Assembly (NCBI RefSeq): GCF_009811555.1
Contig: NZ_BLIN01000001.1
Location: 372,001 to 436,000 of the forward strand
Length of the DNA stretch: 64,000 nucleotides
Source: Streptomyces caniferus
Lineage (GTDB): Bacteria; Actinomycetota; Actinomycetes; Streptomycetales; Streptomycetaceae
Direction: 5' to 3'
Shown: positions 33,775-43,158 of the stretch, in pieces
How the letters are laid out: each line of letters begins with the position of its first letter
Numbering within the stretch: position 1 is the stretch's first letter
Notes under the pieces: generated by a model
What the model was told of the DNA's origin: nothing
The model's input: only the letters and a program-made list of their open reading frames with translations
Database searches by the model: none
Position numbers and translations under genes: made by a program

Positions 33775-34428
33775 TCAGATCCGGTATCCCGAGCCGGGGA
33801 CGGTGACGATCACCGCGGGCTCGCCGAGCTTGCGGCGCAACGTCATGACCGTGACCCGTACGACGTTGGTGAACGGGTCGGTGTTCTCGTCCCAGGCCTT
33901 CTCCAGGAGCTGCTCGGCCGAGACGACCGTGCCCTCGCTGCGCATCAGGACCTCCAGCACCGCGAATTCCTTCGGGGCGAGCTGGACCTCCTTGCCGTCG
34001 CGGAACACCTCGCGGCGATTGGGGTCGAGCTTGATGCCGGCCCGCTCCAGGACGGGCGGCAGCGCGACGGTCGTACGGCGCCCGAGGGCGCGCACCCGGG
34101 CGGTCAGCTCGGTGAAGGCGAAGGGCTTGGGAAGGTAGTCGTCCGCGCCGATCTCCAGGCCCTCGACGCGGTCGCTGACGTCGCCGGAGGCAGTGAGCAT
34201 CAGGACGCGGGTGGGCATCCCCAGCTCGACGATCTTGCGGCAGACATCGTCACCGTGGACGACCGGAAGGTCACGGTCCAGCACGACGACGTCGTAGTCG
34301 TTGACCGCGATCCGTTCCAGGGCGGCAGCGCCGTCGTAGACCACGTCGACCGCCATGGCCTCCCGGCGTAGTCCGGTGGCCACCGCATCGGCGAGCAGCT
34401 GCTCGTCCTCGACGACGAGAACACGCAC
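33775..34428 (-). CDS. cutR: CutR, OmpR-family response regulator
   Basis: The 217-residue regulator has a receiver domain (VVEDE, phosphoacceptor Asp in VVLDRDLPVVHGDD, MLTAS, LPKPFAF) and a C-terminal winged helix (LAPKEFAVLEVLMRSEG, TNVVRVTVMTLRRKLG). With CutS it forms the CutRS pair, which represses antibiotic production in Streptomyces. The GTG start has AAGGA eight bases upstream (GAGGAAGGA). It is the first gene of the two-gene operon, with cutS six bases behind. Confidence 0.93.
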   Translation of the reverse strand: MRVLVVEDEQLLADAVATGLRREAMAVDVVYDGAAALERIAVNDYDVVVLDRDLPVVHGDDVCRKIVELGMPTRVLMLTASGDVSDRVEGLEIGADDYLPKPFAFTELTARVRALGRRTTVALPPVLERAGIKLDPNRREVFRDGKEVQLAPKEFAVLEVLMRSEGTVVSAEQLLEKAWDENTDPFTNVVRVTVMTLRRKLGEPAVIVTVPGSGYRI

Positions 34429-34754
34429 GTCGCTAGTCCTTCCTCAGGGCCCTTTCGGGCAGGCACAACAATGTCTTCAGAGCTCTTCCATCCTGCCCCG
34501 AAGAGCCATAAACCGGCGGTAAGAGGGGTGCGGAAGGGGTGGAGGGCCCCCGGACCCGGCACCCGACGGGCAGGATTCCCGGACGGGTTGAGGTTTCCCT
34601 GAGGTGGGGGTTGGGGAGGACGACTGCACACCCGCGATCACGCCCTGTTTCTTCGGCTACCTGCCATGAACTGATCCATCGCAGGGACCACGCCGTGATC
34701 GACCCACCCGTCGGCACACCCCCGTGCCCACCGACCCACGACGAGGGGGCGCAC
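34429..34754. promoter_or_regulatory. Divergent region between cutR and the small gene at 34755
   Basis: These 326 bases hold no convincing gene. A small CCCTTTCGGG inverted repeat lies at about 34450, just upstream of cutR, and AT-richer sequence follows to 34520. Promoters for both directions must lie here. Confidence 0.45.
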
Positions 34755-34931
34755 ATGGACGCGTTCACCGCAGGCATTTTGCAGCGCATAGAGAACACCG
34801 AAGCGGATCTGGATCGGGCCCGTGCCGTCGGCGACGACTTCCTCGCCGAGGTCGAGCAGGCGGAACTCGAGGACCTGCAGCGACTGGCGACCGAGCACGG
34901 CGTCCGGTACGGAGCGGTCAGCAACGCCTGA
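34755..34931 (+). CDS. Small conserved-looking acidic protein, 58 residues
   Basis: ATG at 34755 has GAGGGGG five bases upstream. The product (MDAFTAGILQRIENTEADLD and on) is one long predicted amphipathic helix pair rich in Glu, Asp, Leu and Ala with a short GVRYGAVSNA end, so it is probably a helical hairpin or coiled-coil dimer. A longer in-frame reading upstream is unlikely because its sequence is Pro/Arg-rich. I cannot name a family. It ends in a bidirectional terminator. Confidence 0.75.
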   Translation: MDAFTAGILQRIENTEADLDRARAVGDDFLAEVEQAELEDLQRLATEHGVRYGAVSNA

Positions 34932-34952
34932 CCTCTCCCCGGCGCACGACGA

Positions 34953-34990
34953 CAGCGCCCCGGCATCCAGGGGATGGTGCCGGGGCGCTG
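34953..34990. terminator. Bidirectional terminator between the small gene and the inositol phosphatase gene
   Basis: CAGCGCCCCGGCA (34953-34965) and TGCCGGGGCGCTG (34978-34990) form a perfect 13-bp stem with further pairing in the loop, placed between convergent stops. Confidence 0.8.
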
Positions 34991-35012
34991 TGGTGCCCGG
35001 ACGCGGGTCCGG

Positions 35013-35858
35013 TCAGTCGTGCCAGGCGCCGAGCTCGTCCAGGAGCGGCTGGAGCCGCTCGAAGAGGGCCGGGGAGGCGGCGAGGGTCAGCTCGTGGGAG
35101 ACCGGCTGCCCGGGGCGGCCGCCGGTGAGCGCGCCGGCCTCGCGGGCGATCAGGGCACCGGCCGCCAGGTCCCAGGGGTTCAGACCGCGCTCGTAGTAGG
35201 CGTCGAGCCGGCCGCAGGCCACATCGCACAGGTCGATCGCGGCCGAGCCGCCGCGCCGGATGTCGCGGACCTGCGGCAGCAGCGTGCGCACCACCTCCGC
35301 CTGGGCGGCCCGGCGCTCGGCGAGGTAGCCGAACCCGGTGCCGATCAGCGCCTGGGAGAGCGGCGGCGCGGGCCGGTGGCGGATGCGCTCGCCGTTGTTG
35401 AACGCGCCACGACCCACGACGGCCTGGTAGGTCTCCCCGCGCATCGGGGCGGCGACGACTCCGACGACCACCTCGCCGTCCTTCTCCGCGGCGATGGACA
35501 CCGACCAGGCAGGCAGCCCGTAGAGGTAGTTGACGGTGCCGTCGACGGGGTCGATGACCCAGCGGATACCGCTCGTGCCGTCGGAGCTGGCGCCCTCCTC
35601 CCCCAGGAAGCCGTCGTCGGGGCGGTGCTCCCCGAGGAAGCCGGTGATCAGCTTCTCGGAGGCGAGATCCATCTCGGTGACGACATCGATCGGGCTGGAC
35701 TTGGTGGCGGCCACGCCGAGGTCGGCGGGCCGGCCGTCGCGCAGCAGTGCCCCCGCGCGGCGGGCGGCCTCCAGGGCCAGTTCCAGAAGTTCGTCGTACA
35801 GCGCGTCGCTCTGCGCCGGGTCGGTCTGCGGGGCCTCGGGGTGCAGCGGGTCGGGCAC
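35013..35858 (-). CDS. Inositol monophosphatase family protein (SuhB-like)
   Basis: The 281-residue magnesium-dependent phosphatase should hydrolyse inositol-1-phosphate or a related sugar phosphate. The metal-binding motif WVIDPVDGTVNYLYGLP and the second motif GLNPWDLAAGALIAREAG are intact, with EEGAS supplying the first metal ligand. The GTG start has AAGGAG four bases upstream. The equivalent M. tuberculosis gene (suhB) sits at the same place in the conserved block. The cell role, inositol supply for mycothiol and lipids, is inferred from the family. Confidence 0.92.
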   Translation of the reverse strand: MPDPLHPEAPQTDPAQSDALYDELLELALEAARRAGALLRDGRPADLGVAATKSSPIDVVTEMDLASEKLITGFLGEHRPDDGFLGEEGASSDGTSGIRWVIDPVDGTVNYLYGLPAWSVSIAAEKDGEVVVGVVAAPMRGETYQAVVGRGAFNNGERIRHRPAPPLSQALIGTGFGYLAERRAAQAEVVRTLLPQVRDIRRGGSAAIDLCDVACGRLDAYYERGLNPWDLAAGALIAREAGALTGGRPGQPVSHELTLAASPALFERLQPLLDELGAWHD

Positions 35859-35941
35859 GATGCTCCTTGCTCGGACGAGCGGTGATCGGGGCGCAGGGGC
35901 TTACGCGGAGTGCGCGGGGCCTGCGCGGAGGCTGGACGGCG

Positions 35942-37096
35942 TTACGCGGGGGCCTCGGCGGCCGGGCCCCGCCAGTCGGCGCCGGCGGCGGCCGGGCGCG
36001 GTGCGCGCGCCGGGCAGCAGCCCACGGGGCACAGGTCGTGGCCGGGCCCGAGGGCGCCCAGGGCGCAGCGCTCCGGGGCACCGCCCCGTTCGGTGGCCGC
36101 GCGCTCCAGGAGGAGGTCGCGGACGGCCGCGGCGAACCGCGGATCGGCGCCCACGGTGGCCGACCTGGCGACCGGAAGACCCAGCTCGGCGGCCTTGGCG
36201 GTGGCTTCGGTGTCGAGGTCGTACTTGACCTCCATGTGGTCGGAGACGAACCCGATGGGGGCCATCACGACGGCCGGGACGCCCGCGGCGTGCCGCTCCT
36301 CCAGGTGGTCGCAGATGTCCGGCTCCAGCCAGGGGATGTGCGGGGCGCCGCTGCGGGACTGGTAGACGAGCCGCCAGGGGTGGTCCACACCGGTCTCCGC
36401 GGCGACCGCGTCCGCGATCACCCGTGCGACGTCCAGGTGCTGGGCGACGTACGCACCGCCCTCGCCGTCCTGCGTGTGGTCGGCGGGGGTACCGGAGGTG
36501 TCGGCCGCGGCGGTGGGGATGGAGTGCGTGGTGAAGGCGAGGTGGGCGCCGGCCCGCACCTCCTGGGGCAGTGCGGCGAGGGAGGCCAGCACACCGTCGA
36601 CCATCGGGCGGACGAAGCCGGGGTGGTTGAAGTAGTGCCGCAGCTTGTCGACCTGCGGCACCGGCAGGCCCTCGGCCCGGAGGGCGGCGAGGGCGTCGGC
36701 GAGGTTCTCGCGGTACTGCCGGCATCCCGAGTACGACGCGTAGGCGCTGGTCGCCAGGACGGCGATACGGCGGTGGCCGTCCTGGACCATGGTGCGCAGG
36801 GTGTCGGTCAGGTAGGGCGCCCAGTTGCGGTTGCCCCAGTAGACGGGCAGGTCCAGGCCGTGCTCGGCGAAGTCCTTGCGCAGTGCGTCCAGCAGTTCCC
36901 GGTTCTGGGCATTGATGGGGCTGACGCCGCCGAACAGGAAGTAGTGCTGCCCCACCTCCTTGAGGCGCTCGCGGGGGATGCCGCGGCCGCGGGTGACGTT
37001 CTCCAGGAACGGGACGACGTCGTCGGGGCCTTCGGGACCGCCGAAGGACAGCAGCAGCAGGGCGTCATAGGGGCGGGGGTCGCACTGTTCGGGCAT
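35942..37096 (-). CDS. cpfC: Coproporphyrin III ferrochelatase (actinobacterial, iron-sulfur type)
   Basis: The 384-residue enzyme inserts iron into coproporphyrin III in the coproporphyrin-dependent haem pathway of Gram-positives. Conserved parts are [14 protein letters not shown] at the N-terminus, TTHSIPTAA with the catalytic His, [16 protein letters not shown] and [17 protein letters not shown]. Actinobacterial enzymes carry a [2Fe-2S] cluster. The likely ligands are the Cys in [12 protein letters not shown] and the C-terminal set RCALG...DLCPVGCC. The ATG at 37096 is used because upstream codons overlap the divergent promoter. Confidence 0.93.
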   Translation of the reverse strand: MPEQCDPRPYDALLLLSFGGPEGPDDVVPFLENVTRGRGIPRERLKEVGQHYFLFGGVSPINAQNRELLDALRKDFAEHGLDLPVYWGNRNWAPYLTDTLRTMVQDGHRRIAVLATSAYASYSGCRQYRENLADALAALRAEGLPVPQVDKLRHYFNHPGFVRPMVDGVLASLAALPQEVRAGAHLAFTTHSIPTAAADTSGTPADHTQDGEGGAYVAQHLDVARVIADAVAAETGVDHPWRLVYQSRSGAPHIPWLEPDICDHLEERHAAGVPAVVMAPIGFVSDHMEVKYDLDTEATAKAAELGLPVARSATVGADPRFAAAVRDLLLERAATERGGAPERCALGALGPGHDLCPVGCCPARAPRPAAAGADWRGPAAEAPA

Positions 37097-37277
37097 GCCA
37101 TCGATCCTGCCACCCTTCCCACGGGTGCGGCGGGCAGGTCCCGGCGCCGGGAGAGGCGGCCCCACCGTCGGGCGCGGCCGGAAATCCGGAGGCGGCCGGC
37201 GGCACACCGCCCGTAAGCTGTATCGGTTGTTGTCATCCCTTACCGATCTTTCGGTCCTCACCGGCGGAGCACCCCCG

Positions 37278-38552
37278 TTGCCCAGTCCCTACCGCGCCAT
37301 CTTCGGCCGCCCCGGCACCAGGTCGTTCTCCGTTGCCGGACTGCTGGGCCGGATGCCCCTGTCGATGATGGGCATCGGGATCGTCACGATGATCTCCCAG
37401 TTGACCGGCCGTTACGGCCTGGCCGGTGCGCTGTCCGCGACCCTCGCGCTGTCCGCCGCGGTGCTCGGCCCGCAGATCTCCCGGCTGGTGGACCGGCACG
37501 GCCAGCGCCGGGTGCTGCGCCCGGCCACCCTGGTGTCGGTCGCCGCGGTCGCCGGGCTGCTGCTGAGCGCGCAGCAGCGCTGGGCGGACTGGCTGCTGTT
37601 CGTCTTCGCGGCCTGTGCGGGGTGTGTGCCGAGCGTGGGCTCGATGATCCGGGCGCGCTGGGCCGAGATCTACCGGGGTTCCCCGCGGGAGCTGCACACC
37701 GCGTACTCGTGGGAGTCGATCGTCGACGAGATGTGCTTCATCGTCGGACCGATCCTGTCCATCGGCCTGTCCACCGCGTGGTTCCCGGAGGCCGGACCGC
37801 TGCTGGCGGCCGGTTTCCTGGCCGCCGGTGTCTTCTGGCTGACGGCGCAGCGGGCGACGGAGCCGGTGCCGCATCCGCGCGAACAGCACACCAAGGGATC
37901 CGCCCTGCGCTCGCGGGGGCTGCAGGTACTGGTGGTGACGTTCGTGGCGACCGGTGCGATCTTCGGGGCGATCGACGTGGTGACCGTGGCCTTCGCCGAG
38001 GAGGTCGGGCACAAGGCGGCGGCCAGTCTGGTCCTGGCGGTCTATGCGCTCGGCTCGTGTGCGGCCGGCGCGGTCTTCGGGCTGCTCCACCTCAAGGGGC
38101 ATCCGTCCCGCCGCTGGGTGGTGGGGGTGTGCGTGATGGCGGTGAGCATGGTGCCGCTGCAACTCGTGGGCTCACTGCCGCTGCTGGCCGTCGCACTGTT
38201 CGTCGCGGGGCTGTCCGTCGCCCCGACGATGGTGACCACGATGGCGCTGGTCGAGGAGCATGTGCCCCGGTCGAAGCTGACCGAGGGCATGTCCTGGACC
38301 AGCACCGGTCTGGCGGTGGGCGTCGCGCTGGGTTCGTCGGCGGCCGGCTGGGTGGTGGACGCCGCCGGGGCCGCCCGGGGCTATCTGGTGCCCGGGGCAG
38401 CGGGCGTCCTCGCCGCGCTGGTGGCCTTCGCGGGCTACCGCAGGCTCCGCCCGCAGTCCGCTCCTGCGGTGGCGGGCCCGGCCGTGGCGGGCGGTCTGCC
38501 CGGCCGGACCGATCCGGCCACGGAGCGTCAGGGCGAGGAGAGCGTCGCCTAG
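37278..38552 (+). CDS. Major facilitator superfamily transporter
   Basis: The 424-residue protein has about twelve helices and begins [33 protein letters not shown] after the start, as in many actinobacterial MFS exporters of unknown substrate. A TTG at 37278 is the best start: GGAG lies eight bases upstream and it matches the expected N-terminus, whereas ATG codons upstream would add a basic non-coding stretch. The last 35 residues are a disordered Pro/Ala tail. It is divergent from the ferrochelatase gene, and a link to porphyrin export would be pure speculation. Confidence 0.85.
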   Translation: MPSPYRAIFGRPGTRSFSVAGLLGRMPLSMMGIGIVTMISQLTGRYGLAGALSATLALSAAVLGPQISRLVDRHGQRRVLRPATLVSVAAVAGLLLSAQQRWADWLLFVFAACAGCVPSVGSMIRARWAEIYRGSPRELHTAYSWESIVDEMCFIVGPILSIGLSTAWFPEAGPLLAAGFLAAGVFWLTAQRATEPVPHPREQHTKGSALRSRGLQVLVVTFVATGAIFGAIDVVTVAFAEEVGHKAAASLVLAVYALGSCAAGAVFGLLHLKGHPSRRWVVGVCVMAVSMVPLQLVGSLPLLAVALFVAGLSVAPTMVTTMALVEEHVPRSKLTEGMSWTSTGLAVGVALGSSAAGWVVDAAGAARGYLVPGAAGVLAALVAFAGYRRLRPQSAPAVAGPAVAGGLPGRTDPATERQGEESVA

Positions 38553-38848
38553 GACCGGTTGCGGGAGTCGGCCGGTGCCCGCCTCCGCGGTGCCGTTTCC
38601 GCAGCGACCCGGCCGGTGCCCGCCTCGCGTCGCGTCGGACCGCCGGATTCGTCGGTCCACGTGAACCCGCCGCCCTTGTCGGGGAGTTACCGGCGGTACG
38701 ACATGTCCCGGAGCCGGGCGATTCCGGCCGGTTCCGCGCCCCTGTGATTCCCGTCACCCCACCCGAACGACCCTTCGGTGACTGGCATCATGCGCTCACA
38801 CCACGGCCGCCGGACACGGCCGGCCCGCGCGAGGGAGGGGACGTCACC
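38553..38848. other. Spacer upstream of the lactone oxidase gene
   Basis: This 296-base non-coding gap presumably carries the promoter of the oxidase gene. The region near 38740-38790 is less GC-rich. No terminator-grade hairpin or repeat stands out. Confidence 0.45.
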
Positions 38849-40192
38849 ATGGCAGTCAGCAACGCCGTCGGCGGCTCGGGAGGGCGCGGCACGAACGCCG
38901 CGCCGTGGCGCAACTGGGCGGGCAATGTCACCGCCCGCCCCGCCCGGAGCGTGACCCCGGCGAGCACCGAGGAGGTGGCGGCCGCGGTGCGCGCCGCCGC
39001 CGCGGACGGGCTGACGGTCAAGGCCGCCGGCACCGGCCACTCCTTCACCCCGGCGGCCGCCACCGACGGGCTGCTGATCCGCCCCGAGCGGCTGACCGGC
39101 GTCCGCGCGGTCGACCGCGCGGCCGGCACGGTGACGGTGGCCGCCGGCACGCCGCTCAAGCACCTCAACCACACGCTGGCCGCACACGGACTGTCGCTGA
39201 CCAACATGGGCGACATCATGGAGCAGACGGTGTCCGGGGCGACCGCCACCGGCACCCATGGCACCGGCCGCGACTCGGCGTCGATCGCCGCCCAGATCAC
39301 CGCCCTGGAACTGGTCACCGCCGACGGCTCGGTGCTGACCTGCTCCGCCGGGGAGAACCCGGAGGTCTTCGCCGCGGCGCGGCTGGGCCTGGGCGCGCTG
39401 GGCGTGGTCAGCGAGCTGACCTTCGCGGTGGAACCGGAGTTCCTGCTGACCGCCCGCGAGGAGCCGATGGCCTTCGACGAGGTGACGGACCGCTTCGACG
39501 AGTTGGTAGCCGAGAACGAGCACTTCGAGTTCTACTGGTTCCCGCACACCGGCAGCTGCAACACCAAGCGCAACAACCGCAGTCAGGGCCCGGCGGCACC
39601 GCCCGGGAGGGTCAGCGGCTGGGTCGAGGACGAGCTGCTGTCCAACGGGGTCTTCCAGCTCGCCTGCACCGTCGGGCGGGCGGTCCCGGCCGCCATACCG
39701 GGCATCGCCAAGGTCTCCAGCCGCGCGCTGTCGGCCCGTACGTACACCGACATCCCGTACAAGGTGTTCACCTCGCCGCGGCGGGTGCGGTTCGTGGAGA
39801 TGGAGTACGCCCTGCCCCGCGCGGCCGCGGTGGCGGCGCTGGGCGAGCTCAAGGCCCTGGTGGAGCGCTCGGACTTCAAGGTCAGCTTCCCGGTGGAGGT
39901 GCGGACCGCGCCCGCCGACGACCTTCCGCTGTCCACCGCTTCGGGCCGGGACACCGCGTACCTCGCCGTCCACATGTACCGCGGGACGCCGTACGAGGCG
40001 TACTTCGCGGCCGTCGAGCGGATCATGACGGCGCACGACGGGCGCCCGCACTGGGGCAAGCTGCACACCCGCGACGCCGCCTACCTTGCCGACGCCTATC
40101 CCCGGTTCGGGGAGTTCACCGCGGTACGCGACCGGCTGGATCCGGACCGCCGGTTCGCCAACGCCTATCTGCGGCGGGTCCTGGGGGACTGA
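38849..40192 (+). CDS. D-arabinono-1,4-lactone oxidase family FAD enzyme
   Basis: The 447-residue flavoenzyme has an N-terminal FAD-binding (PCMH) domain to about residue 190. It contains AAGTGHSFTPAA, whose His is the usual covalent FAD attachment in this family, and GATATGTHGTG. A C-terminal ALO domain carries the conserved RPHWGKLH. Relatives oxidise sugar lactones or alditols with oxygen, producing hydrogen peroxide. The substrate of this copy cannot be read from sequence. The ATG has GGGAGGGG eight bases upstream. It is monocistronic and ends at a strong hairpin. Confidence 0.9.
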   Translation: MAVSNAVGGSGGRGTNAAPWRNWAGNVTARPARSVTPASTEEVAAAVRAAAADGLTVKAAGTGHSFTPAAATDGLLIRPERLTGVRAVDRAAGTVTVAAGTPLKHLNHTLAAHGLSLTNMGDIMEQTVSGATATGTHGTGRDSASIAAQITALELVTADGSVLTCSAGENPEVFAAARLGLGALGVVSELTFAVEPEFLLTAREEPMAFDEVTDRFDELVAENEHFEFYWFPHTGSCNTKRNNRSQGPAAPPGRVSGWVEDELLSNGVFQLACTVGRAVPAAIPGIAKVSSRALSARTYTDIPYKVFTSPRRVRFVEMEYALPRAAAVAALGELKALVERSDFKVSFPVEVRTAPADDLPLSTASGRDTAYLAVHMYRGTPYEAYFAAVERIMTAHDGRPHWGKLHTRDAAYLADAYPRFGEFTAVRDRLDPDRRFANAYLRRVLGD

Positions 40193-40199
40193 CCGACGA

Positions 40200-40243
40200 C
40201 GGCCGCGGCCCGGCGCCCAGGGAGGGGCACCGGGCCGCGGCCG
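40200..40243. terminator. Bidirectional terminator after the lactone oxidase gene
   Basis: CGGCCGCGGCCCGG (40200-40213) pairs perfectly with CCGGGCCGCGGCCG (40230-40243), between two convergent stops. Confidence 0.75.
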
Positions 40244-40275
40244 TGGCGGATCCGCCGGTCCGGGCAGCCCCTGGA

Positions 40276-41487
40276 TCAGGAGGAGGCGCCGGGTTCGGGG
40301 TCCGGCGCACCGGACTGCTGTCCGTTCGAGTGCCCGCCCTGCTCCTCGGAGCCGGCCGGGCCATCGCCGGAGCCGGTGCCGCCGTCACCGGCGGAACCGC
40401 TCGGGGACGGGTCCGGCGACGAGGACGTGCCGGGGTCCGGCGAGCTCTTGCCGCCGTCGGACGGGCCCGGGTCCGGCGACGGGGCGCCGCCGTCCTGGTC
40501 CGTACCGGCGCCGGTGTCACCCGAGTTGCTCGGGTCCGGGCTCGGCCGGTCGCCGTCGCCGTGCCGGCCGCGGCCGTCCGGCGAGTGGCCGGAGCCGGGC
40601 GGCTGCGGGGTGCGGTGCTGCTGCCGGCCCCCTCCCCCGGTGTGGGTGAGGTTGCTCAGCGTGGTGCCCTGCGCCCCGCTCGGCGTCTGCCCGGTGATCA
40701 GCTCGGTGCCGGTGACCACGCCCATGGCGAGCGCGAAGACCGCGAGCGCGCCGAGCGTCGGCCGCTTCCAGCCGCGCAGCCGGGTGCCGTACGTCGCGGT
40801 GCTGAGCTCCTCGGGCGGGCCGGCCGGATGCCGCGCGGCCGGGACGCCGGGCGGGCGGGCGGCCGCCTGGCCCAGCGCCATGGTCCGGTCGTCGAGACGC
40901 GGCACCAGCTGGGTCCGGTCGGTGGGCCGCCCCGGACCGCTCCCGTCCACCGCGCGCAGTGCGCGGGTCGCCTCGGGATCGGCGGTGCGCAGCAACCGCG
41001 TCGGATCATCGGTCCGCAGGGCGGGGTGGGCGGCCGCCGGGTCGCGCCGACGGGCCTGTTCGGCCCGCGGGATCAGCTGCGTACGGGCCGCGCCGGTCCC
41101 GCTCGTCCTGGCGGCGACGGAGGTGACCTTGTCCTCCGCGCCGTCCTTGTCGAAGGTCGGCAGCACCATCGTGGGCTCGGCCTGCCGGCCGTCCGGTGCG
41201 GTGGATCGAGTGCGGGTGGAGGAGGAGCGGCGGGGCTTCGGCCGGGTGGTGACCGTCGCCTCCTTGAGCTGTTCGCCGGTACGCCGGAACAGGTGCTGGA
41301 ACACCGAGCCGCCGGTGGTGGCCACGACGCTGACCACACCCGCGCCGATGATGGTTCCGTAGACGCCGAGCCGGCCCGCGAGGTACGCCGCGACCGCCGC
41401 GGCGAGCGCGCTGCCGGCCACCTGAGCGATGCTCAGGTCGATCCGCTTCTCCTTCTTCTTCGTGTCGCTTTCGGTTTCTTCGTCCAT
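40276..41487 (-). CDS. Uncharacterised membrane protein with long disordered Ser/Pro/Asp tail
   Basis: The 403-residue protein starts at the ATG at 41487 (AGG six bases upstream), MDEETESDTKKKEKRIDLS. It has a Gly/Ala-rich membrane region at about residues 20-62, a long Thr/Arg/Pro-rich cytoplasmic middle, and a second helix near 245-270 (PTLGALAVFALAMGVVTGTEL). The last 130 residues are extremely low-complexity (repeats of PSPDP and GSG). The two-helix topology leaves the tail outside. I recognise no family beyond 'conserved in Streptomyces', and its position upstream of sepH is the only context. Confidence 0.7.
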   Translation of the reverse strand: MDEETESDTKKKEKRIDLSIAQVAGSALAAAVAAYLAGRLGVYGTIIGAGVVSVVATTGGSVFQHLFRRTGEQLKEATVTTRPKPRRSSSTRTRSTAPDGRQAEPTMVLPTFDKDGAEDKVTSVAARTSGTGAARTQLIPRAEQARRRDPAAAHPALRTDDPTRLLRTADPEATRALRAVDGSGPGRPTDRTQLVPRLDDRTMALGQAAARPPGVPAARHPAGPPEELSTATYGTRLRGWKRPTLGALAVFALAMGVVTGTELITGQTPSGAQGTTLSNLTHTGGGGRQQHRTPQPPGSGHSPDGRGRHGDGDRPSPDPSNSGDTGAGTDQDGGAPSPDPGPSDGGKSSPDPGTSSSPDPSPSGSAGDGGTGSGDGPAGSEEQGGHSNGQQSGAPDPEPGASS

Positions 41488-41985
41488 CTCCAACCTTTGA
41501 TAGCCCCTTCGATCCATCTTGCATGGAGAAGTGACCATTCGGCGGAGCCAAAAGTTCCGATTTTGGGGAATCTGTGAAACTTGCCACCTGCGTGCCAGGT
41601 AGAGAGATCGACAAGGCGACCCAACTCCGTTGCCCGCCCAGAAGTTCAGCGGCGCGGCGGTCCACCTCAGTGGTCCGAATGGAGTACTGTGGCGAGCCCT
41701 GGCCCCGGTTCCCGTCCGGCTGCCCGGAACCCATGGGAGGGGGCCATGAAGGCGGCACTCGCCCCGGGGCGCCGCCGCTCGGCACGGGTGAACGGCGACA
41801 GGGCAAGCGGCATGGTCACTGAGCGTGGCGAACAGGTAACCGTGTCATAACGGCGTTTCAGGGCCAAGCCCCGACACGCCGGGCAACTCGGCAATGTTGT
41901 GGCAGGCTGCACCCGGGCAGGCCACACTCGACTAGCGGAAGCAGCGACGCGAGTGACGTCGGCAGGCACCACCCGGGAGGTCCCC
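41488..41985. promoter_or_regulatory. Divergent region upstream of sepH
   Basis: This 498-base region carries the promoters of sepH and the facing gene. It includes AT-rich sequence (41520-41600) and a possible 34-codon open frame listed separately. No large repeat is present. Confidence 0.45.
41746..41850 (+). CDS. Possible 34-residue small protein or leader upstream of sepH
   Basis: ATG at 41746 is preceded by GGGAGGGGGCC, a strong ribosome site, and the frame ends in TAA at 41850. The peptide begins MKAALAPGRRRSARVNGD and is strongly basic. It lies 136 bases before the sepH start on the same strand. There is no independent evidence of expression, and it may be a chance frame. Confidence 0.3.
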   Translation: MKAALAPGRRRSARVNGDRASGMVTERGEQVTVS

Positions 41986-43044
41986 ATGCCCGAACTGCGT
42001 GTCGTGGCCGTCTCCAACGACGGCACACGGCTGGTGCTCAAAGCTGCGGACAGCACCGAGTACACGCTTCCGATCGACGAACGGCTGCGCGCCGCCGTCC
42101 GCAACGACCGTGCACGCCTCGGCCAGATCGAGATCGAGGTCGAGAGCCACCTGCGTCCGCGGGACATCCAGGCCCGTATAAGAGCCGGTGCCTCCGCCGA
42201 GGAGGTCGCCCAGCTCGCCGGCATCCCCGTCGACCGGGTGCGCCGCTTCGAGGGCCCGGTGCTCGCCGAGCGTGCCTTCATGGCCGAGCGCGCCCGCAAG
42301 ACCCCTGTACGACGGCCGGGCGAGAACACCGGTCCGCAGCTCGGCGAGGCGGTGGCGGAGCGACTCCTGCTGCGCGGCGCCGACAAGGAGAGCGTGCAGT
42401 GGGACTCCTGGCGCCGGGACGACGGCACCTGGGAAGTACTGCTGGTCTACCGCGTCGCGACCGAACCGCACTCGGCGAGCTGGACGTACGACCCGCCGCG
42501 GCGGCTCGTCCAGGCCGTGGACGACGAGGCGCGCGCGCTGATCGGCGAGAGCGACGACACGCCCGAGCCGAGCTTCCCGTTCGTGCCGCGGATCGCGCGG
42601 CTGCCGCGCGACCGGCCGCTGGACCGCGCGTTGGACCGGCAGACGTCCGAGCGCGGCGAGCGCACGGCGCAGTCCGGGGGCGAGGACGACGAACCGCGGG
42701 TCGCGGAGGAGGCCGTCGGTGAGCGGGACTCACTGACCAGCCTGCTGGAGGCGGTGCCGAGCTTCCGCGGCGACATGGTCGTACCGGAGACCGTGACGTC
42801 GGCGCAGAGCGACGAGGAGTCCGAGGCCGAGGTCGAGGAGCCGCCCGCCCCGGCGGCCAGTGCGGGCGCGGGTTCCGCGTACGCCGATGTGCTGATGCCG
42901 CGTGCGGTGGCCGGCCATCGCGACCGGCTGACCGGGACGACGGACCGACAGGCCGAGGCGGACGGGGTACGGCCCGGCCGCCGCGCCGCGGTGCCCAGCT
43001 GGGACGAGATCGTCTTCGGCACCCGGCGCAAGAAGCCGGAGTAA
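41986..43044 (+). CDS. sepH: SepH, cell-division protein (DUF3071)
   Basis: The 352-residue protein is the conserved actinobacterial division factor that binds FtsZ and promotes filament assembly at sporulation and vegetative septa. The N-terminal DUF3071 domain (MPELRVVAVSNDGTRLVLK to about residue 170) includes a helix-turn-helix-like part (RIRAGASAEEVAQLAGIPVDRVRRFEG). The rest is disordered and acidic, ending in a short conserved motif (SWDEIVFGTRRKKPE). The ATG at 41986 has GGGAGGT four bases upstream. A hairpin ends the gene. Confidence 0.95.
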   Translation: MPELRVVAVSNDGTRLVLKAADSTEYTLPIDERLRAAVRNDRARLGQIEIEVESHLRPRDIQARIRAGASAEEVAQLAGIPVDRVRRFEGPVLAERAFMAERARKTPVRRPGENTGPQLGEAVAERLLLRGADKESVQWDSWRRDDGTWEVLLVYRVATEPHSASWTYDPPRRLVQAVDDEARALIGESDDTPEPSFPFVPRIARLPRDRPLDRALDRQTSERGERTAQSGGEDDEPRVAEEAVGERDSLTSLLEAVPSFRGDMVVPETVTSAQSDEESEAEVEEPPAPAASAGAGSAYADVLMPRAVAGHRDRLTGTTDRQAEADGVRPGRRAAVPSWDEIVFGTRRKKPE

Positions 43045-43082
43045 CGGGGCGGCCCTTGGGGCCGTTCCCGGTGCGCATCCTC

Positions 43083-43120
43083 CCGTCCGCCCGCCCCCTG
43101 GAAAGGGAGCGGGCGGACGG
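43083..43120. terminator. Bidirectional terminator between sepH and the sulfurtransferase gene
   Basis: CCGTCCGCCCGC (43083-43094) pairs with GCGGGCGGACGG (43109-43120), a perfect 12-bp stem between convergent genes. Confidence 0.8.
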
Positions 43121-43158
43121 CGTTCGTGCGACGCCCCGTCACGGGCCCGGGTGAGGGC

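Noticed and set aside
35747..37216. Long plus-strand frame opposite the ferrochelatase gene
   Set aside because: It has low-complexity composition without motifs, and the minus-strand ferrochelatase motifs are unambiguous.
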